Shown: in pieces, positions 8,844 through 17,501 of the stretch
Layout: every line of letters starts with the position of its first letter
How positions within the stretch are numbered: the stretch's first letter is position 1
Assembly: GCA_023664305.1 (NCBI GenBank)
Contig: JAMPFT010000011.1
Coordinates: 1 to 64,000, forward strand
Source of the DNA: a bacterium
GTDB taxonomy: Bacteria; Bacillota; Clostridia; Lachnospirales; Lachnospiraceae
Direction: 5' to 3'
DNA: 64,000 bases
Program-made: the position numbers and the translations under genes
Notes under the pieces: generated by a model
What the model saw: the letters and a program-made list of their open reading frames with translations, nothing else
Databases searched by the model: none
What the model was told of the DNA's origin: nothing

Positions 8844-9632
8844 ATGAGTAGTGTACAGCTTCTGGATAAGACCAGAAAAATCGGAAAACTGCTGCACAAT
8901 AATAATTCCAGCAAGGTTGTCTTCAGCGACATCTGCAAGGTGATGCGGGAAATCTTAAACTCCAATGTCCTTGTGATCAGTCGAAAGGGGAAGGTTCTCG
9001 GCGTAGGAAAGGCAGAAGGCGTCGAATCGATCACGGAGCTGATCGATGAAAATATAGGCGGCTTCATCGATTCGATGCTGAACGAGAGGCTTTTGGGCGT
9101 TTTGTCTACAAAGGAGAACGTCAATCTGGAGACGCTGGGGTTTGAGAGCGACGATATCAAAAAGTTTCAGGCGATCATCACACCCATCGAGATCGCGGGA
9201 GAGAGGCTGGGCACTTTGTTTATCTACAAGTGCGACACACAGTACGATATCGACGACATTATACTCTGCGAGTACGGTTCTACCGTGGTGGGACTGGAGA
9301 TGTTAAGGGCCGTAAACGAGGAGAGCGCGGAGGAAAACCGCAAGGTCGCGGTAGTGAAATCGGCGATCAACACTCTGTCCTTCTCGGAGATGGAAGCGAT
9401 CACGCATATTTTCGACGAACTCAACGGTATGGAGGGAATCCTGGTGGCGAGCAAGATTGCGGACAGAGTCGGGATCACCCGGTCCGTGATTGTCAACGCG
9501 CTCAGGAAATTTGAGAGCGCCGGCGTCATAGAGTCCAGATCCTCCGGGATGAAGGGAACCTATATCAAAGTGCTTAATGACGTGGTTTTTGATGAGATCG
9601 AGGAGCTGAAGCATCAGAACCAGAGAAGATGA
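8844..9632 (+). CDS. codY: GTP- and branched-chain-amino-acid-sensing transcriptional regulator CodY
   Basis: Global nutrient regulator that binds DNA when GTP and branched-chain amino acids are plentiful. The 262 residues begin SVQLLDKTRKIGKLL, the usual start of the N-terminal GAF sensor domain. The C-terminal winged helix (about 200-258) shows the recognition-helix region KIADRVGITRSVIVNALRKFESAGVIESRS, quoted here as a region rather than a strict motif. The start follows GGGGAG. It is monocistronic by appearance, with its own promoters and a following hairpin. It sits directly before the flagellar superoperon, as in Bacillus subtilis, where CodY represses the fla/che promoter. Regulation of this operon by CodY is an inference. 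Confidence 0.96.
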   Translation: MSSVQLLDKTRKIGKLLHNNNSSKVVFSDICKVMREILNSNVLVISRKGKVLGVGKAEGVESITELIDENIGGFIDSMLNERLLGVLSTKENVNLETLGFESDDIKKFQAIITPIEIAGERLGTLFIYKCDTQYDIDDIILCEYGSTVVGLEMLRAVNEESAEENRKVAVVKSAINTLSFSEMEAITHIFDELNGMEGILVASKIADRVGITRSVIVNALRKFESAGVIESRSSGMKGTYIKVLNDVVFDEIEELKHQNQRR

Positions 9633-9692
9633 AGCGCAGGCGGGTAAAACAGTAAAAACTGAATAGAAAAAACGGATTTGAACGCACAGGAT

Positions 9693-9728
9693 AAAGGGAT
9701 TTATTTTTTACAGGATAAGTCCCTTTGT
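9693..9728 (+). terminator. Probable terminator of codY
   Basis: AAAGGGATTTAT (9693-9704) pairs with ATAAGTCCCTTT (9715-9726, one mismatch). It is followed by GTTTTGTG, a rather weak T tract. Confidence 0.55.
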
Positions 9729-9796
9729 TTTGTGCAGAAAAAGACAGCGGGTCGGATTGTTGGTTAAAAAATACAAAAGAAATTGAGTCGAATCTA

Positions 9797-9825
9797 TTGT
9801 TTTTTTTATTAGAATATTCTATACT
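9797..9825 (+). promoter_or_regulatory. Main SigA-type promoter of the flagellar/chemotaxis superoperon, with palindrome
   Basis: TTGTTT at 9797-9802, 17 bases, TATACT at 9820-9825, 56 bases before flgB. The spacer ends in a perfect 12-base palindrome TAGAATATTCTA (9810-9821) that reaches into the -10, a good position for a repressor operator. The surrounding 100 bases are strongly AT-rich. No SigD-type sequence was seen here. Confidence 0.6.
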
Positions 9826-9880
9826 CAATTAGTGTGTGCAAACTTTTTTATTAACATGCGGAAAGGGAGCGGATAGCAAA

Positions 9881-10270
9881 ATGATTCAGACAAACGTATT
9901 TGACTATGTGAGATTATTGGATAAGGCTGCGGATGCAAGCTGGCTGCGCAATGAAGCCATCGGCAACAATATTGCAAACGTAGACACCCCGGGCTATAAG
10001 CGGCAGGAGGTCGCTTTTGAGTCCGTGTTGAAGAAGGCGCTCGGAAACAACCGGTACGAGTCCATGGATTCAAAGGTGGCGAATGCGAAGACGAAGAACC
10101 TGTCGTTTAAAACCTTTACGGATTATTCCGGCTATTCCTACCGCCTCGACGGAAATAACGTTGATATTGAAAACGAAGAAGTGATGCTTGCGGAAAACCA
10201 GCTGAAATACCAGGGACTTCTCACCAGTATCAGCGAGGAGTTTAACAATCTTCAGATTGCCATGAAGTAG
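9881..10270 (+). CDS. flgB: Flagellar basal-body rod protein FlgB
   Basis: Proximal rod subunit exported by the flagellar type III system. The 129 residues contain the rod-protein signature near the N-terminus (NNIANVDTPGYKRQEV, about 27-42) and the C-terminal heptad-like segment typical of axial proteins. I chose ATG 9881 because GAAAGGGAG lies 11-19 bases upstream and the product then matches the usual FlgB length. An upstream in-frame ATG at 9836 has no ribosome-binding site. First gene of the superoperon. Confidence 0.94.
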   Translation: MIQTNVFDYVRLLDKAADASWLRNEAIGNNIANVDTPGYKRQEVAFESVLKKALGNNRYESMDSKVANAKTKNLSFKTFTDYSGYSYRLDGNNVDIENEEVMLAENQLKYQGLLTSISEEFNNLQIAMK

Positions 10271-10342
10271 CGCAGGATATCTCCGCGGACAAGGGAACCG
10301 GAAGGCTCTTACAGCGGGAAGTCAGGGAAAGGAGAATGAATT

Positions 10343-10792
10343 ATGAGTATGTTTTCTTCATTTAACATAAACGCATCGGGGCTGACGGCCCAGCGATACC
10401 GTATGGACGTCATCTCGGAGAACGTGGCGAACGCCAGCACGAGCAGAACCGCCGACGGTACGCCTTACCGCAGAAAGGTCGTCACCTTTGAGGAAAAGGG
10501 AGGGCAGACGTCCTTCAGCCGCGTGCTGGGTCAGGCGGCCTACAGCCACGGGTACACGGGACAGGGCGTGAAGGTCAGGGGCGTCTTCGAGGATTATGAG
10601 ACGGAGATGAACATGGTGTACGATCCGTCGCATCCCGACGCGGACGACAACGGATATGTGACGTATCCCAACGTGAATATTATCACGGAGATAACGAATC
10701 TGATCGATGCCAGCCGGGCTTACGAGGCGAACGCAACCGCGTTTAACGCCAGCAAGTCCATGGCGCTGCAGGGACTCGAACTGGGTCAGTAA
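10343..10792 (+). CDS. flgC: Flagellar basal-body rod protein FlgC
   Basis: Second proximal rod subunit. The 149 residues begin with an amphipathic helix typical of axial proteins and contain SENVANASTSRTADGTPYRR, the FlgC version of the rod signature. The C-terminal DASRAYEANATAFNASKSM is the conserved helix shared by rod and hook proteins. The start follows AAAGGAG. It lies 72 bases after flgB and 20 before fliE in the conserved flgB-flgC-fliE order. Confidence 0.95.
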   Translation: MSMFSSFNINASGLTAQRYRMDVISENVANASTSRTADGTPYRRKVVTFEEKGGQTSFSRVLGQAAYSHGYTGQGVKVRGVFEDYETEMNMVYDPSHPDADDNGYVTYPNVNIITEITNLIDASRAYEANATAFNASKSMALQGLELGQ

Positions 10793-10812
10793 GTAACAGG
10801 AGGAATACATAA

Positions 10813-11145
10813 ATGAGCAGTATCTTTGCGATAAGCGGCCTGCCTGAGGCGGATGCGCTGACATCCGTCAGAGAGGCTGCCGATCTCTTGAACAAAAATG
10901 AAAAAAAGACGGATGGCACGATGTTCGACGCATTTTTAAATACGGCCATCGACAATATAAAGACGACGAACAGTTATCTGTCCGATGCGGAGGATGAGAA
11001 AATCCGGTTTGCATTGGGAGAAACGGAAAACACGCATGATCTGATGATCTCTCTTCAGAAGGCCTCCACGGCGCTGCAGTATACGGTAGCGATCCGGGAT
11101 AAGCTGATGGACGCCTATAAGGAGATCATGCAGATGCAGATTTAA
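10813..11145 (+). CDS. fliE: Flagellar hook-basal body complex protein FliE
   Basis: Small protein that joins the MS ring to the rod and is the first export substrate to assemble. The 110 residues contain the C-terminal FliE signature: HDLMISLQKASTALQYTVAIRD (about 75-96) followed by the end helix KLMDAYKEIMQM. The start is preceded by AGGAGG at an 8-base spacing. It lies between flgC and fliF as expected. Confidence 0.94.
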   Translation: MSSIFAISGLPEADALTSVREAADLLNKNEKKTDGTMFDAFLNTAIDNIKTTNSYLSDAEDEKIRFALGETENTHDLMISLQKASTALQYTVAIRDKLMDAYKEIMQMQI

Positions 11146-11217
11146 GAATGTGCAGGATTTTTTCCTTCAAGGATGTCAAACCGTCTGGGGAAACACTGAA
11201 TATAAGGGAGAAATACC

Positions 11218-12825
11218 ATGGCTGACAGGCTGAAAGAAATATTGGCAAAAATACGGGAATGGTGGAACGGCTTTTCCGCCAGACAAAAGACAATCATTGT
11301 TGCGGTTGCAGCGGCGGTAGTCTTTACTTTTGTAATCATTGTATGGGCTCTGTCCCGAACGGATTATACCAGACTCGGAACTTATTCCAGCACGGCGGAA
11401 TCCTCCAAAATCGTGGATATTCTGGAGAGCGCGGGCATCACGCCCAGAGTGTCGGCTGACGCGCTGACCATCGAGGTGGCGACCGATCAGCTTTATCAGG
11501 CAAATCTGGCGCTGGGCTCGGCGGGAATCTCCAGCGACAGGTTAAGCTACGAGGACTTTGTAAACAGCAGCATGTCTACAACCTCTGCGGACAGGGAGAA
11601 CCAGTGGCTGCTCTATAAGCAGGAAGAATTGAGACTGACGCTGAAAGCGCATGCCGCGGTGCAGGACGCTATGGTGATTTTAAATATCCCGCCGCAGAAC
11701 GGGACGCTGGCGGCGCAGCAGCAGGATTCCTGGGCGTCGATCACGCTGGATCTGGGAGGCAACTCTCTTTCCTCCGCCCAGGCGGCAGGACTTGCCAGAT
11801 ATGTGGCTACCAGTCTCGGGAATCCGACGACGGCAAATATTACGATCATGGATTCGGAGTCGAATATGCTCTTTACGGGCGGCGACGATTATTCCGCTTC
11901 CGGCCCGGCAAACTCTCTGCTGGAGTTAAAGAACCAGGCGGAGGCTATGACGGCAAACCAGTTGAAAAAGGTGCTTTACGCTACGAAGCAGTACGGCTTT
12001 ATCGAGGTCACCAGCCATCTGGAGCTGGATTTTTCCGAGTACCAGAGGGTGGCGAAGGAATATTATACCACAGACGGCAGCGATCAGGGCTATTGGTCGC
12101 ACCGGGACGAGTTTGGCTCCAGCAGCACCGATGAGGGCGGCGGGGTTCCCGGGACGGACTCCAACGACGGCGAGCAGCTGAATACATACGTCTGGCAGGG
12201 CTCCGGAAGCAGCGAATCCGAGCAGAACGAGACCTCCACGGACTATCTGCTCAACGAGCGCTCCGAGAGCACGGTGACGCCTGCGGGAGGAATCAAGTAT
12301 GACGAGTCCTCGGTCTCCGTGGCGCTGATCCGCTTCCGGGAATATCATGAGGAAAGCGTGAAGGCTCAGGGGCTTTTGGCGGGAACGACCTGGGAGGAGT
12401 TCAAGGAAGCCCACAGAGAGGACGTCCGTCTGGAGGTCGATGAGGAATATTATCAGATGGCGGCTCATGCCACCGGCATCGCCGCGGACAGGATCACGAT
12501 CATCGCCTATGAGTCCCCGGTGTTTTACGATAAAGAGGGGCTTAACATCAGCGGCACGGATATCTTAAGCATTGTGATGATCGTCCTGATTCTGGGACTG
12601 CTTGCCTTTGTGATCTTAAGGAGCATGACCTTTAAGAAGGATAAGCAGGAGGCGGAAGAGCTTTCTGTGGAATCCATGCTTCAGTCTACGCCTGAGAACA
12701 TGCTGGAGGATATCGACGTGGAGACAAAGTCCGAGACCAGAAAGATGATAGAGAAGTTTGTGGACGATAATCCTGAGGCGGCGGCAAATCTGCTGAGGAA
12801 CTGGCTGACAGAGGATTGGGGATAA
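11218..12825 (+). CDS. fliF: Flagellar MS-ring protein FliF
   Basis: Integral membrane protein that builds the MS ring, the base on which the C ring and export apparatus assemble. The 535 residues have a first membrane segment around 25-45 (IIVAVAAAVVFTFVIIVWAL), the secretin-like ring-building motifs, a low-complexity Ser/Glu/Gly-rich periplasmic stretch around 300-345, a second membrane segment around 447-468, and a C-terminal cytoplasmic tail that binds FliG. The start follows AAGGGAG. Length and topology are normal. Confidence 0.96.
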   Translation: MADRLKEILAKIREWWNGFSARQKTIIVAVAAAVVFTFVIIVWALSRTDYTRLGTYSSTAESSKIVDILESAGITPRVSADALTIEVATDQLYQANLALGSAGISSDRLSYEDFVNSSMSTTSADRENQWLLYKQEELRLTLKAHAAVQDAMVILNIPPQNGTLAAQQQDSWASITLDLGGNSLSSAQAAGLARYVATSLGNPTTANITIMDSESNMLFTGGDDYSASGPANSLLELKNQAEAMTANQLKKVLYATKQYGFIEVTSHLELDFSEYQRVAKEYYTTDGSDQGYWSHRDEFGSSSTDEGGGVPGTDSNDGEQLNTYVWQGSGSSESEQNETSTDYLLNERSESTVTPAGGIKYDESSVSVALIRFREYHEESVKAQGLLAGTTWEEFKEAHREDVRLEVDEEYYQMAAHATGIAADRITIIAYESPVFYDKEGLNISGTDILSIVMIVLILGLLAFVILRSMTFKKDKQEAEELSVESMLQSTPENMLEDIDVETKSETRKMIEKFVDDNPEAAANLLRNWLTEDWG

Positions 12826-12854
12826 AACGATTCTTTGGAAATGGGAGATGACAT

Positions 12855-13874
12855 ATGCCGAAAACAGAAAACGAAGGAAATATAAGAGGACTTCAGAAAG
12901 CGGCGATTCTGCTGATCGCGCTGGGACCGGAGCGTTCTGCGGGAATCTTTAAGTATCTGAAGGAAGAGGAGATTGAGGAGCTGACGCTGGAGATCGCGAA
13001 TACCAGAAGCGTGACCCCGCAGGAGAAGGAGGACGTCATCAACGAGTTTTACGAGATCTGTCTGGCGCAGCAGTATATTGCGGAAGGCGGCATCACCTAC
13101 GCGAAGGATCTGCTGGAGAAGGCTCTGGGCTCGGAGAAGGCGATGGATGTCATCGGCAAGCTGACGGCGTCCCTGCAGGTAAAGCCTTTCGAATTTGTGC
13201 GTAAGACGGACGCGTCCCAGATTATCAACTTTATCCAGGATGAGCATCCGCAGACCATCGCTTTGATTCTGTCTTATCTTGCGCCCTCGCAGGCGGCGTT
13301 CATCTTATCCGCCCTTGCGCCTGACAGGCAGTCGGACGTGACGAGGCGTATTGCCGTGATGGACCGCACAAGCCCCGACGTGATCAAGGAAGTGGAAAAG
13401 GTGCTGGAGTCCAAGCTGGCGAGCCTGGTAAATCAGGACTACACGATCATCGGCGGCGTGGATGCGGTGGTGGAGATCCTGAATACGGTGGACCGTGGAA
13501 CGGAGCGTCATATCATGGAAACGCTGGAGATCGAGGAGCCGGAGTTGGCGGACGAGATCCGGAAGAAGATGTTCGTGTTCGAGGATATTCTGCTTCTGGA
13601 CGACAAGGCGATCCAGCGCGTGCTGCGTGACGTGGATAACAGCGATCTGGAGATGGCTTTAAAGAGCGCAAACGAGCAGGTTCAGAGCGCCGTGTTCAAC
13701 AATATGTCAAAGCGTCTTGAGGTTATGATCAAAGAGGATATGGAATTTATGGGACCTGTCCGCATGAAGGATGTGGAAGAGGCACAGCAGAAGATTGTCA
13801 ATATTATCAGAAAGCTGGAAGATTCCGGTGAAATTGTGATCTCCAGAGGCGGAGGTGACGAGATTGTGGTCTAG
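12855..13874 (+). CDS. fliG: Flagellar motor switch protein FliG
   Basis: C-ring component that contacts MotA and sets the rotation direction. The 339 residues are collinear with the three FliG domains. The middle-domain EHPQTIALILSYLAPSQAA lies around 117-135. The C-terminal torque domain contains FVFEDILLLDDKAIQRVLRD, with the charged residues that meet the stator. ATG 12855 follows GGGAGATGA. Its last codons contain the ribosome-binding site of fliH, so the two are translationally coupled. Confidence 0.96.
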   Translation: MPKTENEGNIRGLQKAAILLIALGPERSAGIFKYLKEEEIEELTLEIANTRSVTPQEKEDVINEFYEICLAQQYIAEGGITYAKDLLEKALGSEKAMDVIGKLTASLQVKPFEFVRKTDASQIINFIQDEHPQTIALILSYLAPSQAAFILSALAPDRQSDVTRRIAVMDRTSPDVIKEVEKVLESKLASLVNQDYTIIGGVDAVVEILNTVDRGTERHIMETLEIEEPELADEIRKKMFVFEDILLLDDKAIQRVLRDVDNSDLEMALKSANEQVQSAVFNNMSKRLEVMIKEDMEFMGPVRMKDVEEAQQKIVNIIRKLEDSGEIVISRGGGDEIVV

Positions 13875-14679
13875 GAATTTGGTGAAGCAGTTCACGGTAG
13901 TGGAATCTGAGGAAAAGAGAGTCATCGACACCAACGGACTGGTGCGGCAGCGGATGGACGAAATGCTGGAGAGGGACGGCGACGCCGAACTCATAGCCCA
14001 GGAGCTGCAGGGCGGAGACCGGGAAAACGGCGCATATCTGAGCCGGGCACAGGAGGAAGCAAGGCAGATTGTGGCAAAGGCGCGGGAAGAGGCGGAAGCC
14101 GTTCTCGCCCGGGCGAAGGAGGAGGCGGCGCAGACCGTTGAGGCGGCAAGGATTCAGGCCGATACGGAGAAGAGCCTTATCCGCGACGAGGCCCAGAAAC
14201 AGGGCTATTCGGAGGGTTTAAAGCGCGCGAAGGCGGAGGAGCAGAGGCTCAGTCAGGAATACCGGGAGAAAGAAAAACAGCTGGAAGGCTTTTACCAGCA
14301 GCAGATCGACGAATTGGAACCGCGGCTGGTGGATACCATCACGGACATCTACCAGCATATTTTTGATGTGGAGCTTCATTCGTATCGGGATATTCTCACT
14401 TACCTGATTTCCTCCACGCTCAGAAAGACGGACAGCGGACACGATTTCATGATTCATGTCTCGAAGGAGGACTATCCTTATGTGAACATGACGAAGAAGC
14501 AGCTTTTGGCGGGAGCGGTTTCCGCCAACTGCAGCGCCGAGGTCGTGGAGGATCTGACGCTGGCAAAGAACGAGTGCCTGATCGAGACGGAAAACGGTAT
14601 ATTTGACTGCGGGCTGGGCGCGCAGCTTTCCGAACTGAAGCAGAAACTGACATTGCTGTCATGGTCAGGGGAGGAATGA
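13864..14679 (+). CDS. fliH: Flagellar assembly protein FliH
   Basis: Peripheral stalk-like regulator of the export ATPase FliI. The 271 residues are very rich in Glu, Ala and Lys. A long coiled coil runs from about 55 to 160, and a C-terminal FliH/V-ATPase E-subunit-like domain follows. The start is uncertain. I chose TTG 13864 because GGAGGTGA (13851-13858) lies 5 bases upstream and the N-terminus then reads WSRNLVKQF, close to other clostridial FliH proteins. TTG 13879 and GTG 13882 are alternatives. Either way the gene overlaps or abuts the fliG stop. Confidence 0.88.
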   Translation: MWSRNLVKQFTVVESEEKRVIDTNGLVRQRMDEMLERDGDAELIAQELQGGDRENGAYLSRAQEEARQIVAKAREEAEAVLARAKEEAAQTVEAARIQADTEKSLIRDEAQKQGYSEGLKRAKAEEQRLSQEYREKEKQLEGFYQQQIDELEPRLVDTITDIYQHIFDVELHSYRDILTYLISSTLRKTDSGHDFMIHVSKEDYPYVNMTKKQLLAGAVSANCSAEVVEDLTLAKNECLIETENGIFDCGLGAQLSELKQKLTLLSWSGEE

Positions 14680-16013
14680 TGGGATTACATGCTGTTTCCG
14701 TAAATACGGAGAAATACCATAAACTGATAGAGCAGAGCTTTTTCCGCAAGCTGGGCAAGGTGGTCAACGTGGTGGGACTCACCATCGAATCCTCCGGACC
14801 GGACGCGAAGCTGGGAGATATGTGCCTGATCGTGCCCGAGAAGGGAGAGGACGGGGAGCAGTACCGCCCCATTATGGCGGAGGTGGTGGGCTTTAAGGAT
14901 AAAAAGACCTTGCTGATGCCCTACGACGCCACGGACGGTATCGGACTGGGGTGTATCGTGGAAAATACGGGCTATCCGCTGCGGGTGACCGTCACCGACC
15001 GTCTGCTGGGCAAGGTTCTGGACGGGCTGGGACGGCCCCTGGACGGCACGGCGCTGGAGGGAACGGCGTACCCGGTAGAGGCTCCGCCGCCGGAGCCCAT
15101 GAGCCGCAGGATCATCGACACGGTGCTCCCGCTGGGGGTAAAGGCCGTCGATGGGCTGATTACCGTGGGCAGGGGACAGAGAATCGGTATTTTTGCGGGC
15201 TCGGGAGTGGGGAAATCCACTCTGATGGGAATGTTTGCGAGAAATACAAAAGCCGACATCAATGTCATCGCCCTGATCGGAGAGCGGGGACGCGAGGTGC
15301 GGGAATTTATCGAGAGAGATCTGGGCGAGGAGGGTATGCGGCGCTCTGTGGTGGTGGTCTCCACCTCGGACAGACCGGCGTTGGAGAGAAACAAGGCGGC
15401 AAAAACGGCGACAGCCATAGCGGAATACTTCCGGGACCAGGGAAAGGACGTTCTTTTGATGATGGACTCCCTGACGCGTTTTTCCATGGCGCAGCGGGAG
15501 ATCGGTCTGGCGAGCGGGGAGCCGCCGGTGAGCAGGGGGTATCCGCCCAGCGTCTATTCCGAGATGCCGAAGCTTCTGGAGCGTGCGGGAAGGTCGGATA
15601 AGGGCTCCATCACCGGGCTGTATACGGTGCTGGTGGACGGCGACGATTTCAACGAGCCCATCACGGACACGGCCAGAAGTATTCTGGACGGACACATCAT
15701 GTTAGACAGGAAGCTGGGACATAAAAATCATTATCCCGCCATCGATATCCTGCAGAGCATCTCCCGATGCATGAGCCAGATTGCGGACAGAGAGCATAAG
15801 CAGGCGGCGAGTAAGCTGAAGACGGTTCTGGCTACTTACAACGAGGCGGAGGACCTGATCAATATAGGAGCCTACAAGAGCGGCAGCAATCCTTCCATCG
15901 ATTACGCCATCACAAAGATTAACGCGGTCAACGAATTTCTCTGCCAGGACGTAGAGGAAAAGTTTGATTTCGATACCAGCGTGGAGATGCTTGAACAGCT
16001 GTTTCAGGATTAG
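14679..16013 (+). CDS. fliI: Flagellum-specific ATP synthase FliI
   Basis: Hexameric ATPase that drives unfolding and delivery of substrates to the flagellar export gate. The 444 residues resemble F1-beta. The P-loop GSGVGKST lies around 174-181, Walker B LLMMDSLTRFSMAQREI around 265, and the T3SS ATPase signature PSVYSEMPKLLERAGR around 290. Two adjacent ATG codons (14676, 14679) follow AGGGGAGG. I use the second for spacing. The ATG at 14676 overlaps the fliH stop, suggesting coupling. Confidence 0.95.
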   Translation: MGLHAVSVNTEKYHKLIEQSFFRKLGKVVNVVGLTIESSGPDAKLGDMCLIVPEKGEDGEQYRPIMAEVVGFKDKKTLLMPYDATDGIGLGCIVENTGYPLRVTVTDRLLGKVLDGLGRPLDGTALEGTAYPVEAPPPEPMSRRIIDTVLPLGVKAVDGLITVGRGQRIGIFAGSGVGKSTLMGMFARNTKADINVIALIGERGREVREFIERDLGEEGMRRSVVVVSTSDRPALERNKAAKTATAIAEYFRDQGKDVLLMMDSLTRFSMAQREIGLASGEPPVSRGYPPSVYSEMPKLLERAGRSDKGSITGLYTVLVDGDDFNEPITDTARSILDGHIMLDRKLGHKNHYPAIDILQSISRCMSQIADREHKQAASKLKTVLATYNEAEDLINIGAYKSGSNPSIDYAITKINAVNEFLCQDVEEKFDFDTSVEMLEQLFQD

Positions 16014-16026
16014 GGGATGAAAAGTC

Positions 16027-16494
16027 ATGGCACGGTTTCGATATTCCATGCAGAGCATACTGAATATCAAGGAAAAGATAGAGACGCAGGCAAAACAGGA
16101 ATTTAGCGCGGCCAGCGCGGCGCTGAGGGAAGAGGAGGCGCGCCTGCAGGGGCTTTTGGAGAGGAAGGAAGGCTATGAGCGGGAGGCGGCCTCCCTGCTG
16201 TCCGGAACGCTGAATTTCCGAAAGATTGAGGACAACCGGAAAGCGATACTGTGTATGGACGATTATATTGCCAGACAGAAACAGCGCATTCTTGTGGCGC
16301 AGAGGAATCTGGATCGGGCCAGAGAGCGGCTCACGGAAGCGATGCGGGAGAGGAAAACCCACGAGAAGCTTAAGGAAAAAGCTTTCGAGCAGTTTTTGGC
16401 GGACGAGAAGCGTCAGGAAGGAAAAGAAGTGGACGAACTCACCAGCTATACCTACGGGCAGCGCAGGAAGGAAGAGGCGGGCGAGGCGGTATAA
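16027..16494 (+). CDS. fliJ: Flagellar export chaperone/coiled-coil protein FliJ
   Basis: FliJ is the central-stalk-like coiled coil that activates the FliI ring and helps connect it to FlhA. The 155 residues are almost wholly helical and charged. They start RFRYSMQSILNIKEKIETQAKQE, the family pattern, and continue as one long coil to about 145. The gene lies 13 bases after fliI and is preceded by AGGGGATG. Low-complexity composition makes sequence identity weak, but position and N-terminus support the call. Confidence 0.88.
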   Translation: MARFRYSMQSILNIKEKIETQAKQEFSAASAALREEEARLQGLLERKEGYEREAASLLSGTLNFRKIEDNRKAILCMDDYIARQKQRILVAQRNLDRARERLTEAMRERKTHEKLKEKAFEQFLADEKRQEGKEVDELTSYTYGQRRKEEAGEAV

Positions 16495-16542
16495 GGCCTG
16501 GACAGGGGACTGACAGGAAGAGGCGGATAAGGGGTATTTGTT

Positions 16543-17412
16543 ATGGCGAATGAGATGACGGCAGCTGTTTCCGCGGAAGAGGAAAAGAAAAGAATACAGG
16601 GTGAAAAAAAGGATCTGAAGAAGCAGCAGAAGGAACAGAAGAAGGAGGCCAAACGGCGGGCGAAGGAGATCGCCAGGCAGGAGGAGGATCTGGGTCTCGA
16701 CGAGGGGAACGGACTGGTGACCTTTGGCGCTACCGTCCTGATCGTACTGCTCTGGATCGCGGTGGTCTGCGTGATCGTAAAGCTGGATATCGGCGGCTTC
16801 GGAAGCTCCGTTCTGACGCCTATCTTAAAGGATGTGCCCGTGGTCAATAAGATTCTGCCCGGGGTCTCGCTGACGGAGACGAACAATCCGGAGAATTACG
16901 GAGGATATTCCAGCCTGCAGGAGGCGGTGGATTACATCAGACAGCTGGAGCTGGAGCTGGATCAGGCGCAGTCGGCCGCCAGGGCGAAGGATGAGGACAT
17001 CGAGCGGCTCGTGGCCGAGGTGGACCGTCTCAGACCCTTTGAGGACAGACAGGCGGAGTTTCAGCGCATCCAGACGGAGTTTGGCGAGGAGGTAATCTAC
17101 GCGGAGAACGGCCCCGGCCCGGAGGCGTATCAGAAGTGGTATGAATCCTTTGATCCCGCCACGGCGGAATACCTTTACAAACAGGTCATTATTACCCAGC
17201 AGGCCAGCTCTCAGGTGCAGGAGTACGCGAAGGCCTACTCCAACATGAAGGCGAAGGACGCGGCGGAAATTTTCAACACCATGACGGACAATCTGAACCT
17301 GGTGGCAAAGATCCTGAACGCCATGTCGGCGGAGGAGAGGGGAGAAATTCTGGCGGCAATGGAGCCGGATATCGCGGCGCGCCTGACAAAAATTATGGAC
17401 CCGGACTCTTAA
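16543..17412 (+). CDS. MotE/YlxF-family flagellar operon membrane protein
   Basis: The 289 residues have a highly charged cytoplasmic N-terminus (Lys/Glu-rich coil, 1-50), one membrane segment around 62-84, an external coiled coil around 125-170, and a C-terminal MgtE-N/FliG-like helical domain (AKDAAEIFNTMTDNLNLVAKILNAMS, about 240-265). This matches YlxF of Bacillus and MotE of rhizobia, where MotE acts as a chaperone for the periplasmic MotC. A scaffolding or motor-linked role is likely but unproven. Its position between fliJ and fliK is conserved in Firmicutes. ATG 16543 is preceded by AAGGGG. Confidence 0.82.
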   Translation: MANEMTAAVSAEEEKKRIQGEKKDLKKQQKEQKKEAKRRAKEIARQEEDLGLDEGNGLVTFGATVLIVLLWIAVVCVIVKLDIGGFGSSVLTPILKDVPVVNKILPGVSLTETNNPENYGGYSSLQEAVDYIRQLELELDQAQSAARAKDEDIERLVAEVDRLRPFEDRQAEFQRIQTEFGEEVIYAENGPGPEAYQKWYESFDPATAEYLYKQVIITQQASSQVQEYAKAYSNMKAKDAAEIFNTMTDNLNLVAKILNAMSAEERGEILAAMEPDIAARLTKIMDPDS

Positions 17413-17435
17413 GTATCCGAGAAAAAAACCGATAT
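17410..17435 (+). promoter_or_regulatory. Possible internal SigD-type promoter before fliK
   Basis: TAAG at 17410-17413, 15 bases, CCGATAT at 17429-17435, close to the SigD consensus TAAA-N15-CCGATAT. The same bases also include TATAAT (17433-17438), but no SigA -35 is present. It would feed fliK and downstream genes from the sigma factor encoded later in this operon. Confidence 0.35.
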
Positions 17436-17469
17436 AATGTATGGAGGCCGTTTTGGGCTTCCATACATT
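17436..17469 (+). promoter_or_regulatory. Intercistronic hairpin before fliK
   Basis: AATGTATGGAGGCC (17436-17449) pairs with GGCTTCCATACATT (17456-17469) in a 14-base stem with one G-U pair and a 6-base loop. There is no T tract after it, so it is more likely an mRNA processing, stability or attenuation element than a terminator. Confidence 0.6.
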
Positions 17470-17501
17470 GTACTTTGATAATTCAAGAAAGGAGGTCAGA
17501 A

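Noticed and set aside
9683-9735. A GCACAGG...-like sequence suggestive of a c-di-GMP (GEMM) riboswitch before the flagellar operon.
   Set aside because: Only a few bases resemble the motif, the rest of the conserved core is absent, and the stretch is better explained as the codY terminator.
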